The position numbers and the translations under genes are program-made. From Geothrix sp. (lineage in GTDB: Bacteria > Acidobacteriota > Holophagae > Holophagales > Holophagaceae): a stretch of DNA of 64,000 bases. The stretch covers positions 2,654,857 through 2,718,856 of the forward strand of contig NZ_CP126625.1 of assembly GCF_030219325.1 (NCBI RefSeq), given 5' to 3'. Positions 51,414 to 60,188 of the stretch are shown one piece after another; positions within the stretch are counted from its first letter, which is position 1; each line of letters starts with the position of its first letter. Under the pieces are notes generated by a model. The model made no database searches, was not told where the DNA came from, and saw nothing but the letters and a program-made list of their open reading frames with translations.

Positions 51414-52616
51414 CTAGCTCTTATCAAAGGCGGCCGCGAGGCCGAAGATCGGCATGTACATGGCCACCACAATGAAGCCCACGATGCCGCCCAACAGGGC
51501 GATCATGATGGGCTCCATAAGGCTGGTGAGGTTGGCCACGGCATTGTCCACCTCGTCCTCGTAGAAGTCGGCCACCTTGGCCAGCATCGCATCCAGGGCG
51601 CCCGTGGCTTCGCCGACACCCACCATCTGCACCACCATGGGGGGGAAGACCTTGGTTTCGGCCAGGGGTGTTGAGATGTTGCGACCCTGCTCCACGGCGT
51701 CCTTGGACTTGAGGATGGCGTTCTGGATGACCAGGTTGCCCGCGGTCTTGGCCGTGATGTCCATGCCCTCCAGGATGGGAACGCCGGAGCTGATGAGCGT
51801 ACCCAGGGTCCGGCAGAAACGGGCCACCGCCACCTTGCGGAGGATGTCCCCAAGCACGGGGAGATGCAGCAGCAGCGTGTCGAGCTGGAGATGCCCCACG
51901 GGCGTTTTGTAGAATTGACGGGTGCCGATCACGACCATGCCGATGCCGATCAGGATCAACCACCAGTAGTTGATGATGGCATCCGAGATGGCGATGCAGA
52001 CGATGGTGGGATAGGGCAGCTTGCTGCCCATGCCTGAATACATGGCTGAGAACACGGGGATGACCTTCACCATGATCACGACCACCACGATGACGGCGAT
52101 GCTGATAACGGCGATTGGGTAGGTCATGGCGCTCTTGACCTTGGCCGTCAGTTTCACGGCTTTCTCGATGTAACCCGACAACCGCTGAAGGATGATGTCC
52201 AGGATGCCGCCGCTCTCCCCCGCACCCACCATGTTCACGAAGAGGTCATTGAAGGCCTTGGGGTGCTTGGACAGGGCCGCCTGAAGGGTGGAGCCCTTCT
52301 CCACATCGTCCCGCACAGACTCGATGATGCGCTGGAAGCCCTTGTGATCCTGCTGGGCGCCCAGGATCTCGAGGCACTGCACCAGGGGCAGACCCGCATC
52401 GATCATCACGCTGAACTGCCGGGTGAAGATGGCCAGGGCCTTGGGCGGAACCTTGCCGAAGGACTTGCCACCTTCGGCGGCCATGACCCGTATGTTCATG
52501 ACTTCGATGCCGTTACGCTTCAGGGTGGTGGCGGCGGCATCACGGGAATCGGAGACCAGGACGCCTTCCTGGACTTCTCCCATTCGGTTCTTGCCTTTCC
52601 AAGCATAAGCGGGCAT
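51414..52616 (-). CDS. pilC: Type IV pilus inner-membrane platform protein PilC
   Basis: A 400-residue GspF-family protein with two homologous cytoplasmic domains. Each is followed by membrane helices (FTRQFSVMIDAGLPLVQCLE in the first, FCRTLGTLISSGVPILEGMD in the second). GESGGILDIIL and GEATGALDAML are the matching repeat motifs. It anchors the pilus motor; PilB and PilT act on it. Its gene lies between pilT and a pilin-like gene. Confidence 0.95.
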   Translation of the reverse strand: MPAYAWKGKNRMGEVQEGVLVSDSRDAAATTLKRNGIEVMNIRVMAAEGGKSFGKVPPKALAIFTRQFSVMIDAGLPLVQCLEILGAQQDHKGFQRIIESVRDDVEKGSTLQAALSKHPKAFNDLFVNMVGAGESGGILDIILQRLSGYIEKAVKLTAKVKSAMTYPIAVISIAVIVVVVIMVKVIPVFSAMYSGMGSKLPYPTIVCIAISDAIINYWWLILIGIGMVVIGTRQFYKTPVGHLQLDTLLLHLPVLGDILRKVAVARFCRTLGTLISSGVPILEGMDITAKTAGNLVIQNAILKSKDAVEQGRNISTPLAETKVFPPMVVQMVGVGEATGALDAMLAKVADFYEDEVDNAVANLTSLMEPIMIALLGGIVGFIVVAMYMPIFGLAAAFDKS

Positions 52617-52686
52617 GCGGACCTCGGAGAGCGGCTGGGAACGGTGGTGCTTTCAGCATAGGCAGGAAAGCCCCTGCGGAGAAGTC

Positions 52687-53871
52687 CTAGGTGTACTTGA
52701 TGTTGGGGTTCCGCCCTCCCAGGGCCGGACTGACAGGCTGAGCGGGAGCGGCGGCACTGCGCCCGCCGGCCGCGCCGACGCCCACGCCGCGGTTGATGAG
52801 CTCGCGCAGTTCATCGGTGTTGGAGGAGTAGTCGAAGGCCTGCTCCTGGCTGATCTCCTTGCGGATCACCAGGTCGGACAGGCTCTGGTTGAAGGTCTGC
52901 ATGCCGAACTTGGCCTGGCCCGACTGCATGACGCCGTAGATCTGGTGGATCTTGTCCTCGCGGATGAGGTTCCGGATGGCGGAATTGGGAATCATGATCT
53001 CCAGGGCCAGGGACCTGCCCTTGCCGCTGGCCTTGGGAATGAGGCTCTGGCAGATGACGCCTTCCAGCACCAGGGAGAGCTGGGCCCGGATCTGGGGCTG
53101 CTGGTGGCTGGGGAACACGTCGATGATGCGGTTGATGGTCTGCACGGTGCTGCTGGTGTGCAGGGTGCCGAAGGTCAGGTGGCCCGTCTCGGCGATGGTC
53201 AGTGCGGATTCGATGGTCTCCAGATCGCGCATCTCGCCCACCAGCACCACGTCGGGGTCCTGGCGCAGGGCCGAGCGGAGGGCCTTCTTGAAGCTGTGGG
53301 TGTCGGCGTGGATCTCCCGCTGATTGACCAGGGCCCGCTTGTGCTTGTGCACGTATTCCACCGGATCCTCGATGGTGAGGATGTGGAGTGGTTCCTCGGT
53401 GTTGATTTTGTCCACCATGGCGGCCAGGGTCGTGGACTTGCCGGAACCGGTCACTCCGGTCACCAGGACCAGCCCCCGGGGCTTGCTGGTGAGCGCCTGG
53501 ATGGAGGGTGGCAGGCCCAGCTGTTCGAAGCTGCGGATCTGCTCGGGGATGGTGCGGAACACGCCGGCGGTGGCACCCCTCTGGTTGAACACGTTGGCCC
53601 GGAAGCGAGCCACGCCCTGCAGGCCGAAGGAGAAGTCCACCTCGAAATCCTCCTCGAGACGGTGCTTCTGCTGGTCCGTCATCACGCCGTAGCAGAGCCA
53701 GCGGGTCTGGGAGGCATCCAGGGGGGGCAGCTTGAGGGGCACCATGCGGCCATCGATGCGGATCTGGGGGGCCGACTCCGTCGTGATGTGGAGATCCGTG
53801 CCGCCGTATTCCACCATCGTCTTCAACAATTGCTGCAGCGGGGCAACGTAGTTGGCGCCGACTTCACTCAT
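52687..53871 (-). CDS. pilT: Type IV pilus retraction ATPase PilT
   Basis: A 394-residue hexameric ATPase driving pilus disassembly. Walker A is GVTGSGKSTTLAAM near 141; the Asp box ILTIEDPVEY, Walker B VVLVGEMRD and the His box LTFGTLHTSS follow. The PilT-specific C-terminal AIRNLIRE is present near 300, which separates it from PilB and GspE. The tail after about 360 is Ala/Gly-rich and longer than usual. It follows pilB by 12 bases. Confidence 0.95.
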   Translation of the reverse strand: MSEVGANYVAPLQQLLKTMVEYGGTDLHITTESAPQIRIDGRMVPLKLPPLDASQTRWLCYGVMTDQQKHRLEEDFEVDFSFGLQGVARFRANVFNQRGATAGVFRTIPEQIRSFEQLGLPPSIQALTSKPRGLVLVTGVTGSGKSTTLAAMVDKINTEEPLHILTIEDPVEYVHKHKRALVNQREIHADTHSFKKALRSALRQDPDVVLVGEMRDLETIESALTIAETGHLTFGTLHTSSTVQTINRIIDVFPSHQQPQIRAQLSLVLEGVICQSLIPKASGKGRSLALEIMIPNSAIRNLIREDKIHQIYGVMQSGQAKFGMQTFNQSLSDLVIRKEISQEQAFDYSSNTDELRELINRGVGVGAAGGRSAAAPAQPVSPALGGRNPNIKYT

Positions 53872-53883
53872 GTACCACCTCGC

Positions 53884-55722
53884 CTAAAGCACGGTCTCTC
53901 GAATGATCTCTTCAATGGTGGTGACGCCGTCGAGGACCTTGCGGCAGCCGGAACGGCGGAGGGTGATCATGCCCTCCTTCTGGCCCTGTTCCCGGATCTC
54001 GATGGCCGAGGCGCCCGTGAGGATCATGTCCTTGAGGGTCTCCGACATCTCCAGCACCTCGTAGAGCCCCACCCGTCCCTTGTAGCCACGCTTGTTGCAG
54101 GTCTCGCAGCCCACGGGCTTGTAGAAGGTGATGCCCTTCTGCACTTCCTCAGGGGTGAAGCCCACCTTGTAGAGGGCCTCCTCGGGCTGGTGGTGGGTGT
54201 CCACCATCTTGCAGTTGGCGCAGAGCCGGCGCACCAGACGCTGGGCGCAGATGATGTTCACGGAGGTGGCCACCAGGAAGGGCTCCACGCCCATGTTCAT
54301 GAGGCGGTTGATGGTGCTCGGGGCATCGTTGGTGTGCAGCGTCGACAGCACCAGGTGCCCCGTGAGGCTTGCCTTGATGGCGATCTCGGCCGTTTCGAAG
54401 TCCCGGATCTCGCCCACCAGGATGATGTTGGGATCCTGCCGGAGGAAGGACCGCAGGGCGGCCGCGAAGTTCAGGCCGATCTGCTCCTTCATCTGCACCT
54501 GGTTGATGCCGGGGAAGTTGAACTCGACGGGATCCTCGGCCGTCATGATGTTGGTATCGACGGTGTTCAGCTTGGCGATGGACGAGTAGAGGGTGTTGGT
54601 CTTGCCGGAACCGGTGGGGCCGGTCACCAGCACCATGCCGTAGGGCTTGGAGATCTGGCGATCCCAACGCTCGAGGCTCTCGGGCTCGAAGCCGAGCTTG
54701 GTGAGGTCCAGCATGAGCTTGTCGCTGTCCAGCAGCCGCAGCACGATCTTCTCGCCGAACAGGGTCGGCAGGATGCTCACGCGGTAGTCGATGACCTTCT
54801 GCTTGCCCTGCATGTTGACGCGCAGCTTGATGCGACCGTCCTGGGGCAGCCGCCGCTCGGCGATGTTGAGCTTGGCCAGGATCTTCACGCGGGAGGTCAG
54901 CGGGTCCTTCAGCTTGAGGTTGGGCCGCATGACTTCCATGAGGATGCCATCGATGCGGAACCGGATCCGGTAGGTCTTCTCGTAGGGCTCGATGTGGATG
55001 TCGGAGGCGCCCCGCTTGATGGCGTCGATGAGCACCATGTTCACGAGCTTCACGACCGGCGCGTCCTCGCTGCCCCGCTTCAGGCTGCCGACGTTGACGC
55101 TGCTGTCGTCGTCCTCGGTCGCATCGAACTCGGCATCGGCATCGAGCTCCTGCTCCAGCTCCGACAGGTCGAAGTGTTCATCTTCTTCGCTGAAAGGCTG
55201 AGCCGCGTCGGTGTCGGTGGGGCCACTGGCCTGGGGGCCGCTCCCGCTCTGGGAGCTGCGGATCTTCGTGCCGTCGGCCAGGCGGACGGCGCTGTTGCCC
55301 CCGTAGTACTTCTCCACGGCGCGTGCCAGGCCCATCTCGCTGGAGACCACGGGATCCACGTTGTAGCCAGTGTGGAACCGCACGTCGTCCATGGCGAAGA
55401 TGTCCGTGGGATCGGACATGGCGAGGGTCAGGACGTTCCCGGTGCGCTGCAGGGGCAGGACCTTGTGGCGCTGGGCCAGGTCCTTGGGGATCAGGGCGAT
55501 GACGCCCGCGTCGATGGGGGGCCACTGCTCCAGGTCCGCGGCCGGGACACCGTACTGCATCCCCAGGAAACTCACAATGTCCTGGTCCGAGCAGAAGCCG
55601 GAGCGCACGACGATGCTCCCAAGCTTGCCGCCCTCCCGGCGCTGGATTTTCATGACCTCATCCAGCTGGGCGTCCGTGATGAGCTGGGCCTTGACGAGCA
55701 TTTCCCCGAGCTTGCTGACCAC
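53884..55722 (-). CDS. pilB: Type IV pilus extension ATPase PilB with MshEN domain
   Basis: A 612-residue extension motor. The N-terminus has two MshEN-type 24-residue repeats: one starting KLGEMLVKA with Q24 conserved (position 10 is Gln not Gly), the next starting KLGSIVVRSG with both G10 and Q24. These are c-di-GMP-binding motifs in known MshE proteins. An acidic linker (about 165-215) precedes the ATPase core: RGASDIHIEPYEK, Walker A GPTGSGKTNTLYS, IMTAEDPVEF, GEIRDFETAEIA. A CxxC...CxxC zinc site lies near 495-540. Confidence 0.94.
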   Translation of the reverse strand: MVSKLGEMLVKAQLITDAQLDEVMKIQRREGGKLGSIVVRSGFCSDQDIVSFLGMQYGVPAADLEQWPPIDAGVIALIPKDLAQRHKVLPLQRTGNVLTLAMSDPTDIFAMDDVRFHTGYNVDPVVSSEMGLARAVEKYYGGNSAVRLADGTKIRSSQSGSGPQASGPTDTDAAQPFSEEDEHFDLSELEQELDADAEFDATEDDDSSVNVGSLKRGSEDAPVVKLVNMVLIDAIKRGASDIHIEPYEKTYRIRFRIDGILMEVMRPNLKLKDPLTSRVKILAKLNIAERRLPQDGRIKLRVNMQGKQKVIDYRVSILPTLFGEKIVLRLLDSDKLMLDLTKLGFEPESLERWDRQISKPYGMVLVTGPTGSGKTNTLYSSIAKLNTVDTNIMTAEDPVEFNFPGINQVQMKEQIGLNFAAALRSFLRQDPNIILVGEIRDFETAEIAIKASLTGHLVLSTLHTNDAPSTINRLMNMGVEPFLVATSVNIICAQRLVRRLCANCKMVDTHHQPEEALYKVGFTPEEVQKGITFYKPVGCETCNKRGYKGRVGLYEVLEMSETLKDMILTGASAIEIREQGQKEGMITLRRSGCRKVLDGVTTIEEIIRETVL

Positions 55723-55801
55723 TGGCTGCCTCCAGATTGGGGTGAAGCGATGGTATCACCACCAGCAGGTTCCGAAATCCTAACCATTGTATGCTTTTGC
55801 C

Positions 55802-57760
55802 ATGTCATCCCCAGGCACCCAGCCCCAGCGACTGCTGCTGGCCCGGCAGCTGATCCGGGAGAAGGGTCTGTCCAAAAGCGATCTGACCCTGCTCGAGGAC
55901 ATCCTGCGGGAGGGCGCACGGGATCTGGAACCGCTGGTCGAGGCCGCCCCCCAGCGGGTCGCCAGCAGCGAGGAATCTCCGGCCCAGGCCGCCCTCAGAC
56001 GCAGCCTGGGCTACTTCCTGGCCTTCCTGCATACCTTCTCCCCCCGCCGGCTGGGAGAAGCCAGGAATGCCATGGGCCTCGTCATGCTCCACAGTCTCGG
56101 ACGGCTCGGCGACCAGGCCGAGGCCGCCCACCGCGAACTGATGGTGGAGCAGCAGCAGCCCGAATGGGTGACCCAGCTGCTGGATCTCCTCGCCTCGCTG
56201 CGGGCCATGTCCCTGGCCCCCTCCGAGGACAACGGCAACCTCCGCCAGATGTGGTCCTCCTTCCTGGCCGGGCACCGGGACGCCTTCCGCGACATCCTGG
56301 CCGCGCTCCAGAAGGTCGAGCCAGGTCCTGCCGCAGTCACCCGACTCAACACCCAGATGAAGGCCGTCAACCGGGCGATCCAGGGGCAGGGCCGTCTGGA
56401 GGAATCCCTGGGCCGGCTGGCCGAGCAGCTGGAAGCCTGCATTCCCGCGGAGATCCACGCGCGGGTGGAGCCGCTGCTCCTGCTCGAGCACGTGGTGTCC
56501 AACCTCCGCCTCAGCCTGGTGCGCCCCCTGGACCGGGGCATCCACTGGCCGGCGGTGGAGCAAGTCCGGGGCAGCCTGCGCTGGCTCTGGGATCACCTGG
56601 GCTGGTCCCTGCCCCGCATGGACGCAGAGCTGTTCCGGGAGAGCATGCCGCCCGAGCTGCGCCGCCTCCTCCAGCAGGTCCGGCGAAGCGACCGCCCGGC
56701 CTTCTCCGTGGTGGCGCGCGCCCTGGCCAGCCACATCTCCCTGCTCGGCCTCCTCGAATCCCTGGAATCCGCCACCAGCGCGGGTCTCCGCGAACGCTAC
56801 GCGGCCGTCCCCACGTTCCTGGTGCTGGAATCGGAGCTGGGCCGACTGGCCGAGCGGTCCTACGAGCCCGCCCGGGGCGAACTGCTGGATCCCTCCCGCC
56901 CGGAGACGCACCGCCTGCGTGCCTTTCTCCGGCAGGCCGTGCTCAGCCTCCAGCAGGACCAGGGCACCCTCCGGAGCCTTTTGCAGCAGGCCCTCACCGG
57001 CCAGGACGCGGACCAGCTGGCCCAGACCCTCGACAACCTGCGCGGCCTGCTCATCAACCACCAGAAGCAGCTGATGGGCGAGCTGGTGGGGATCTTCTCC
57101 CCGGACGTCCAGCACCGCCTCTTCCCCGAATCCCCCAGCATGATGGAGGAAGGCGAGCGACTCCGTCTGCGCATCCAGCGGCTGTGGGAGCAGGTGCCCC
57201 CCCTCCACGGGCAGCTGCAGCTCCACCTGGAACTGCAGGACTGGCCGCGGCTGGCCCTGGGCCTCTCCCACACCTACCGCCACCTGCTCGCCTTCCGGCG
57301 GAGTCCCGAGTTCCCCCTCATGCGGCGCCCGGACCGGGAGGAGGCCGAGCGGCTCATCCAGGAGCTCGGGGGCCTGCTGGAATCACCCCAGGACGTGCCG
57401 CAGGCCCTGCGCGATGGCATGGACCTGCTGGGCGAGCTGCTGCGATTCCTCGAGCTGTTCCTGCTGCGCATCAACGCCCGGATCCCCCTCATCCGCCAGG
57501 ACCTGGAGGTGGCCCAGGAGGCCCTCAAGCTCATCGCGGAGCTCCGGGAAAGCCCCTCCGGCTCGGAGCGGACCCGGCTCTCCCACAAGCTCATCCAGAC
57601 CTCCAAGCGGTTGGGCGTGCGGGACCCGCAGTGCCTGGCCCTGCTCAAGCGCTGGGTCCGGGCCGAGCGGGGCCTGCGGGAGGCCTCGCCTCCGGCGCTG
57701 GACCAGCTGGCGGCCCATCTGCGGCAGCTGGCCCTCCGGCTCGAGGCCGCGCTGGGCTGA
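55802..57760 (+). CDS. Large helical protein of unknown function
   Basis: A 652-residue protein I do not recognise. It has no signal peptide or membrane helices. It is rich in Leu, Arg, Gln and Glu, with a predicted all-helical make-up throughout, and few Cys. Repeated helix pairs such as LRRLLQQVRRSDRPAFSVVA and LRSLLQQALTGQDADQLAQT suggest a long alpha-solenoid or bundle. It starts 79 bases from divergent pilB and is followed 54 bases later by a diguanylate cyclase gene in the same direction, so a signalling or pilus-linked role is possible but unproven. Confidence 0.75.
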   Translation: MSSPGTQPQRLLLARQLIREKGLSKSDLTLLEDILREGARDLEPLVEAAPQRVASSEESPAQAALRRSLGYFLAFLHTFSPRRLGEARNAMGLVMLHSLGRLGDQAEAAHRELMVEQQQPEWVTQLLDLLASLRAMSLAPSEDNGNLRQMWSSFLAGHRDAFRDILAALQKVEPGPAAVTRLNTQMKAVNRAIQGQGRLEESLGRLAEQLEACIPAEIHARVEPLLLLEHVVSNLRLSLVRPLDRGIHWPAVEQVRGSLRWLWDHLGWSLPRMDAELFRESMPPELRRLLQQVRRSDRPAFSVVARALASHISLLGLLESLESATSAGLRERYAAVPTFLVLESELGRLAERSYEPARGELLDPSRPETHRLRAFLRQAVLSLQQDQGTLRSLLQQALTGQDADQLAQTLDNLRGLLINHQKQLMGELVGIFSPDVQHRLFPESPSMMEEGERLRLRIQRLWEQVPPLHGQLQLHLELQDWPRLALGLSHTYRHLLAFRRSPEFPLMRRPDREEAERLIQELGGLLESPQDVPQALRDGMDLLGELLRFLELFLLRINARIPLIRQDLEVAQEALKLIAELRESPSGSERTRLSHKLIQTSKRLGVRDPQCLALLKRWVRAERGLREASPPALDQLAAHLRQLALRLEAALG

Positions 57761-57814
57761 GCAGTCTCATCCAGGCCCAGTCCGCGGTCGAAGAGTCGGT
57801 CATCTGGGAGTCCC

Positions 57815-58975
57815 ATGCCCCTAGTCCACTGGTTGGAAGTGCATCCCTCCCCGGCGGGGGACGCCCTTCGCGCGGCCCTTGCAGGCTGGGGGGACGAGGT
57901 GCAGGAGGGCACGGGGCCGGGCTCCCTGGTGCTGGTGGCCGAACACCCGGATACCCGCCTGATTCCCACCGAGGGCACTGAGATCCTCTGGTGGGTGGAA
58001 AAGGCGGAACCCGAGGAGGTGAGCGCCGTGCTGAACCTCCGTCCAGGCTGGGTGCTGCTCCAGAACCGCCCTCTCGAGGCGGCCCGGGAGGCCCTGCACC
58101 ACCTGCGGCAGCGGGACCTGGGCAGCGAGGGGTGGCTGCGCCAGATGATGCACCTGGCCTCTCTGGACGAGCTGCTTCGCCTGGCCCTGGCCCGGGCCAT
58201 CCGCCTCTCCGGAGCTGAAGGGGGGGCCATCTGGCTCCGGCGGGACGACACCTTCTACCAGCGCGTGGGGGACAGCACCTTCACGGAGGCCCCCCTGCCC
58301 CGCCCTGAGGCGGCCGAGCTCGTCCGCCGGGGCGAGGCCTTCCTCATGGCCCCGTCTGAGCAGCTGGGCATCCTGCGTCTGGCGAGCCCGAAAGAAAGGC
58401 CGGAGAGGTTCCTGCGCGGCTTCGACGACATGGAGCCGCTGCTGCTCAGCGCCTGGCAGCTCGAGGAAAGCCGGGCCCTGTCCTTCAAGGACGACCTCAC
58501 GGTGGCCCAGAACCGGCGCTGCCTGGAGGCCGAGCTGCCCCAGGCGGTGCGCTCCGCCGCGGCCAAGGCGGAGCCCCTGGCCCTGCTCTTCATCGACGTG
58601 GACGACCTCAAGCGCGTGAACACCAGCCATGGCCATCCCGTGGGCAGCCTCTTGCTGGAATCCGTGGCCATCACGGCCCAGCGGCTCTGCCGCGCCCACG
58701 ACCGCCTGTACCGGTACGGCGGGGACGAGTTCTGCATCCTCATGCCGGGCACGACCTCCCAGGGTGCCCGAAAGCTGGGCGAGCGCCTGCTCCAGGTCCT
58801 GCAGGAGCATCCCCTGGACCTGGGCCATGGCCACCTCGTCGTTTCCCTCAGCGCTGGCGTGGCTGCCTATCCCGAGCACGCCGATGGCGCCGGCCACCTG
58901 ATCGAGCAGGCGGATCACGCCCTGCTGAGGGCCAAGCAGGAAGGCAAGGCGCGGGTGATGGTGGCGCGGCAGTAG
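57815..58975 (+). CDS. GGDEF diguanylate cyclase
   Basis: A 386-residue protein making c-di-GMP. The first 100 residues are unassigned and receiver-like in size; about 105-215 is GAF-like. The GGDEF domain from about 222 has DDLTVAQNRR (for the usual DxLTGLxNRR), the metal motif FIDVDDLKRVN and the active site YGGDEF at 301-306. An RxxD product-inhibition site (RAHD, 293-296) sits exactly five residues before GGDEF. It should be an active, feedback-controlled enzyme. It lies beside pilB, whose MshEN domain could read its product. Confidence 0.9.
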   Translation: MPLVHWLEVHPSPAGDALRAALAGWGDEVQEGTGPGSLVLVAEHPDTRLIPTEGTEILWWVEKAEPEEVSAVLNLRPGWVLLQNRPLEAAREALHHLRQRDLGSEGWLRQMMHLASLDELLRLALARAIRLSGAEGGAIWLRRDDTFYQRVGDSTFTEAPLPRPEAAELVRRGEAFLMAPSEQLGILRLASPKERPERFLRGFDDMEPLLLSAWQLEESRALSFKDDLTVAQNRRCLEAELPQAVRSAAAKAEPLALLFIDVDDLKRVNTSHGHPVGSLLLESVAITAQRLCRAHDRLYRYGGDEFCILMPGTTSQGARKLGERLLQVLQEHPLDLGHGHLVVSLSAGVAAYPEHADGAGHLIEQADHALLRAKQEGKARVMVARQ

Positions 58976-58982
58976 GAGCCCC

Positions 58983-60146
58983 CTACTTCCGCTTCTTCTT
59001 CCCGCCCTTCTCCGAGCCGAACACCTTGGCGAGGAATCCTTCCTCCTTGCCGGCTTCGGTCTCGCCATCGAGGCTGCGGCGGAGTTGTTCGACCAGCTGC
59101 CGCTGCTCGGCCGTCAGGGACTTCGGCACGGCCACCCGGAGGTGGAGGTAGAGGTCCCCCCGGCCACTGCCCTGCAGGCGCGGAACCCCCGCGTTCACCA
59201 GCTTCACCACATGGTCGGCAGGGGTGCCCGCCGCCAGCTTGACCTTGTCAGAGCCGTAGGGCGTCTCCACGTCCAGGCTGCCCCCGGTGACCAGCAGGGG
59301 CCAGTGGACCTCCAGCCGCCGGTGCAGGTCGCTGCCGTCCCGCTCGTAGCGCGCATCCGGCTCCACATCGAACACCACGTAGAGATCCCCGGTGCGGCCC
59401 CCGAAGCGCCCCGACTCGCCCTGGTTCTGGAGCCGGAGCCGCGTGCCCCGGTCCACGCCGGCCGGAACCTTGAAGCTGACCTTCGATTTCCGGTGGATGC
59501 GGCCCTCGCCGTGGCAGGCACGGCAGGGCTTGGGGATGATCCGCCCGCGCCCTTCGCACCGGGGACAGGGAGCCAGCATCTGGAAAAAGCCCTGGCGCAC
59601 CGCCACCTGCCCAGCGCCCCGGCACTGGGGGCAGGTCTCGGCCCGCGTGCCGGTCTCGCAGCCCGAACCGTGGCAGGTATCGCAGGCCTCGAGGCGGGGG
59701 ATGGAAAGCTCCACCGCCTCCTTCCCGAAGATGGCGTCCTGGAAGCTGAGCTTGAGGTTGTACTGCAGGTCGGAGCCCCGTTCCTCGCCTGTGGAGCGGC
59801 GCCGGCCGCCTCCGCCGAAGAGGTCGCCGAAGAGCCCCCCGCCGAAGAAACTGCCCAGGATGTCTTCGAAATCCGCGAACTGGCTCGGGTCGAACTGGAA
59901 CTGCTGGCCGCCCCCGCCCGCGCCGCCCAGCCCCGCGTGGCCGAACTGGTCGTAGACCTTCCGCTTCTCGGCGTCGGACAGCACGCTGTAGGCCTCGGCG
60001 GCCTCCTTGAACTTCTCCTCCGCCTCCTTGTTGCCGGGATTGCGGTCGGGATGCAGTTCCATGGCCAGCTTGCGGTAGGCCTTCTTCAGCTCATCCGCGC
60101 CAGCCTCTTTGGAAACACCCAGTACTTCGTAGTAGTCGCGCTTCAT
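58983..60146 (-). CDS. dnaJ: Co-chaperone DnaJ
   Basis: A 387-residue type I Hsp40. It has a J domain at 1-70 with HPD in [10 protein letters not shown] and a Gly/Phe-rich region at about 75-115. The zinc domain has four CxxCxGxG-type repeats ([32 protein letters not shown]); the first repeat is followed by an extra Cys. Two substrate-binding beta domains follow. It ends the hrcA-grpE-dnaK-dnaJ run, 42 bases after dnaK. A second ATG directly upstream (60149) is equally possible. Confidence 0.95.
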   Translation of the reverse strand: MKRDYYEVLGVSKEAGADELKKAYRKLAMELHPDRNPGNKEAEEKFKEAAEAYSVLSDAEKRKVYDQFGHAGLGGAGGGGQQFQFDPSQFADFEDILGSFFGGGLFGDLFGGGGRRRSTGEERGSDLQYNLKLSFQDAIFGKEAVELSIPRLEACDTCHGSGCETGTRAETCPQCRGAGQVAVRQGFFQMLAPCPRCEGRGRIIPKPCRACHGEGRIHRKSKVSFKVPAGVDRGTRLRLQNQGESGRFGGRTGDLYVVFDVEPDARYERDGSDLHRRLEVHWPLLVTGGSLDVETPYGSDKVKLAAGTPADHVVKLVNAGVPRLQGSGRGDLYLHLRVAVPKSLTAEQRQLVEQLRRSLDGETEAGKEEGFLAKVFGSEKGGKKKRK

Positions 60147-60188
60147 CATCCCATCCTGACTCTCCAGGATAGCCGATGAGCGGCCGGA

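Noticed and set aside
52615-57981. An open frame of nearly 1800 codons on the plus strand across pilT and pilB
   Set aside because: It is antisense to pilT and pilB, which have full family motifs, and has low-complexity composition typical of G+C-rich shadow frames.
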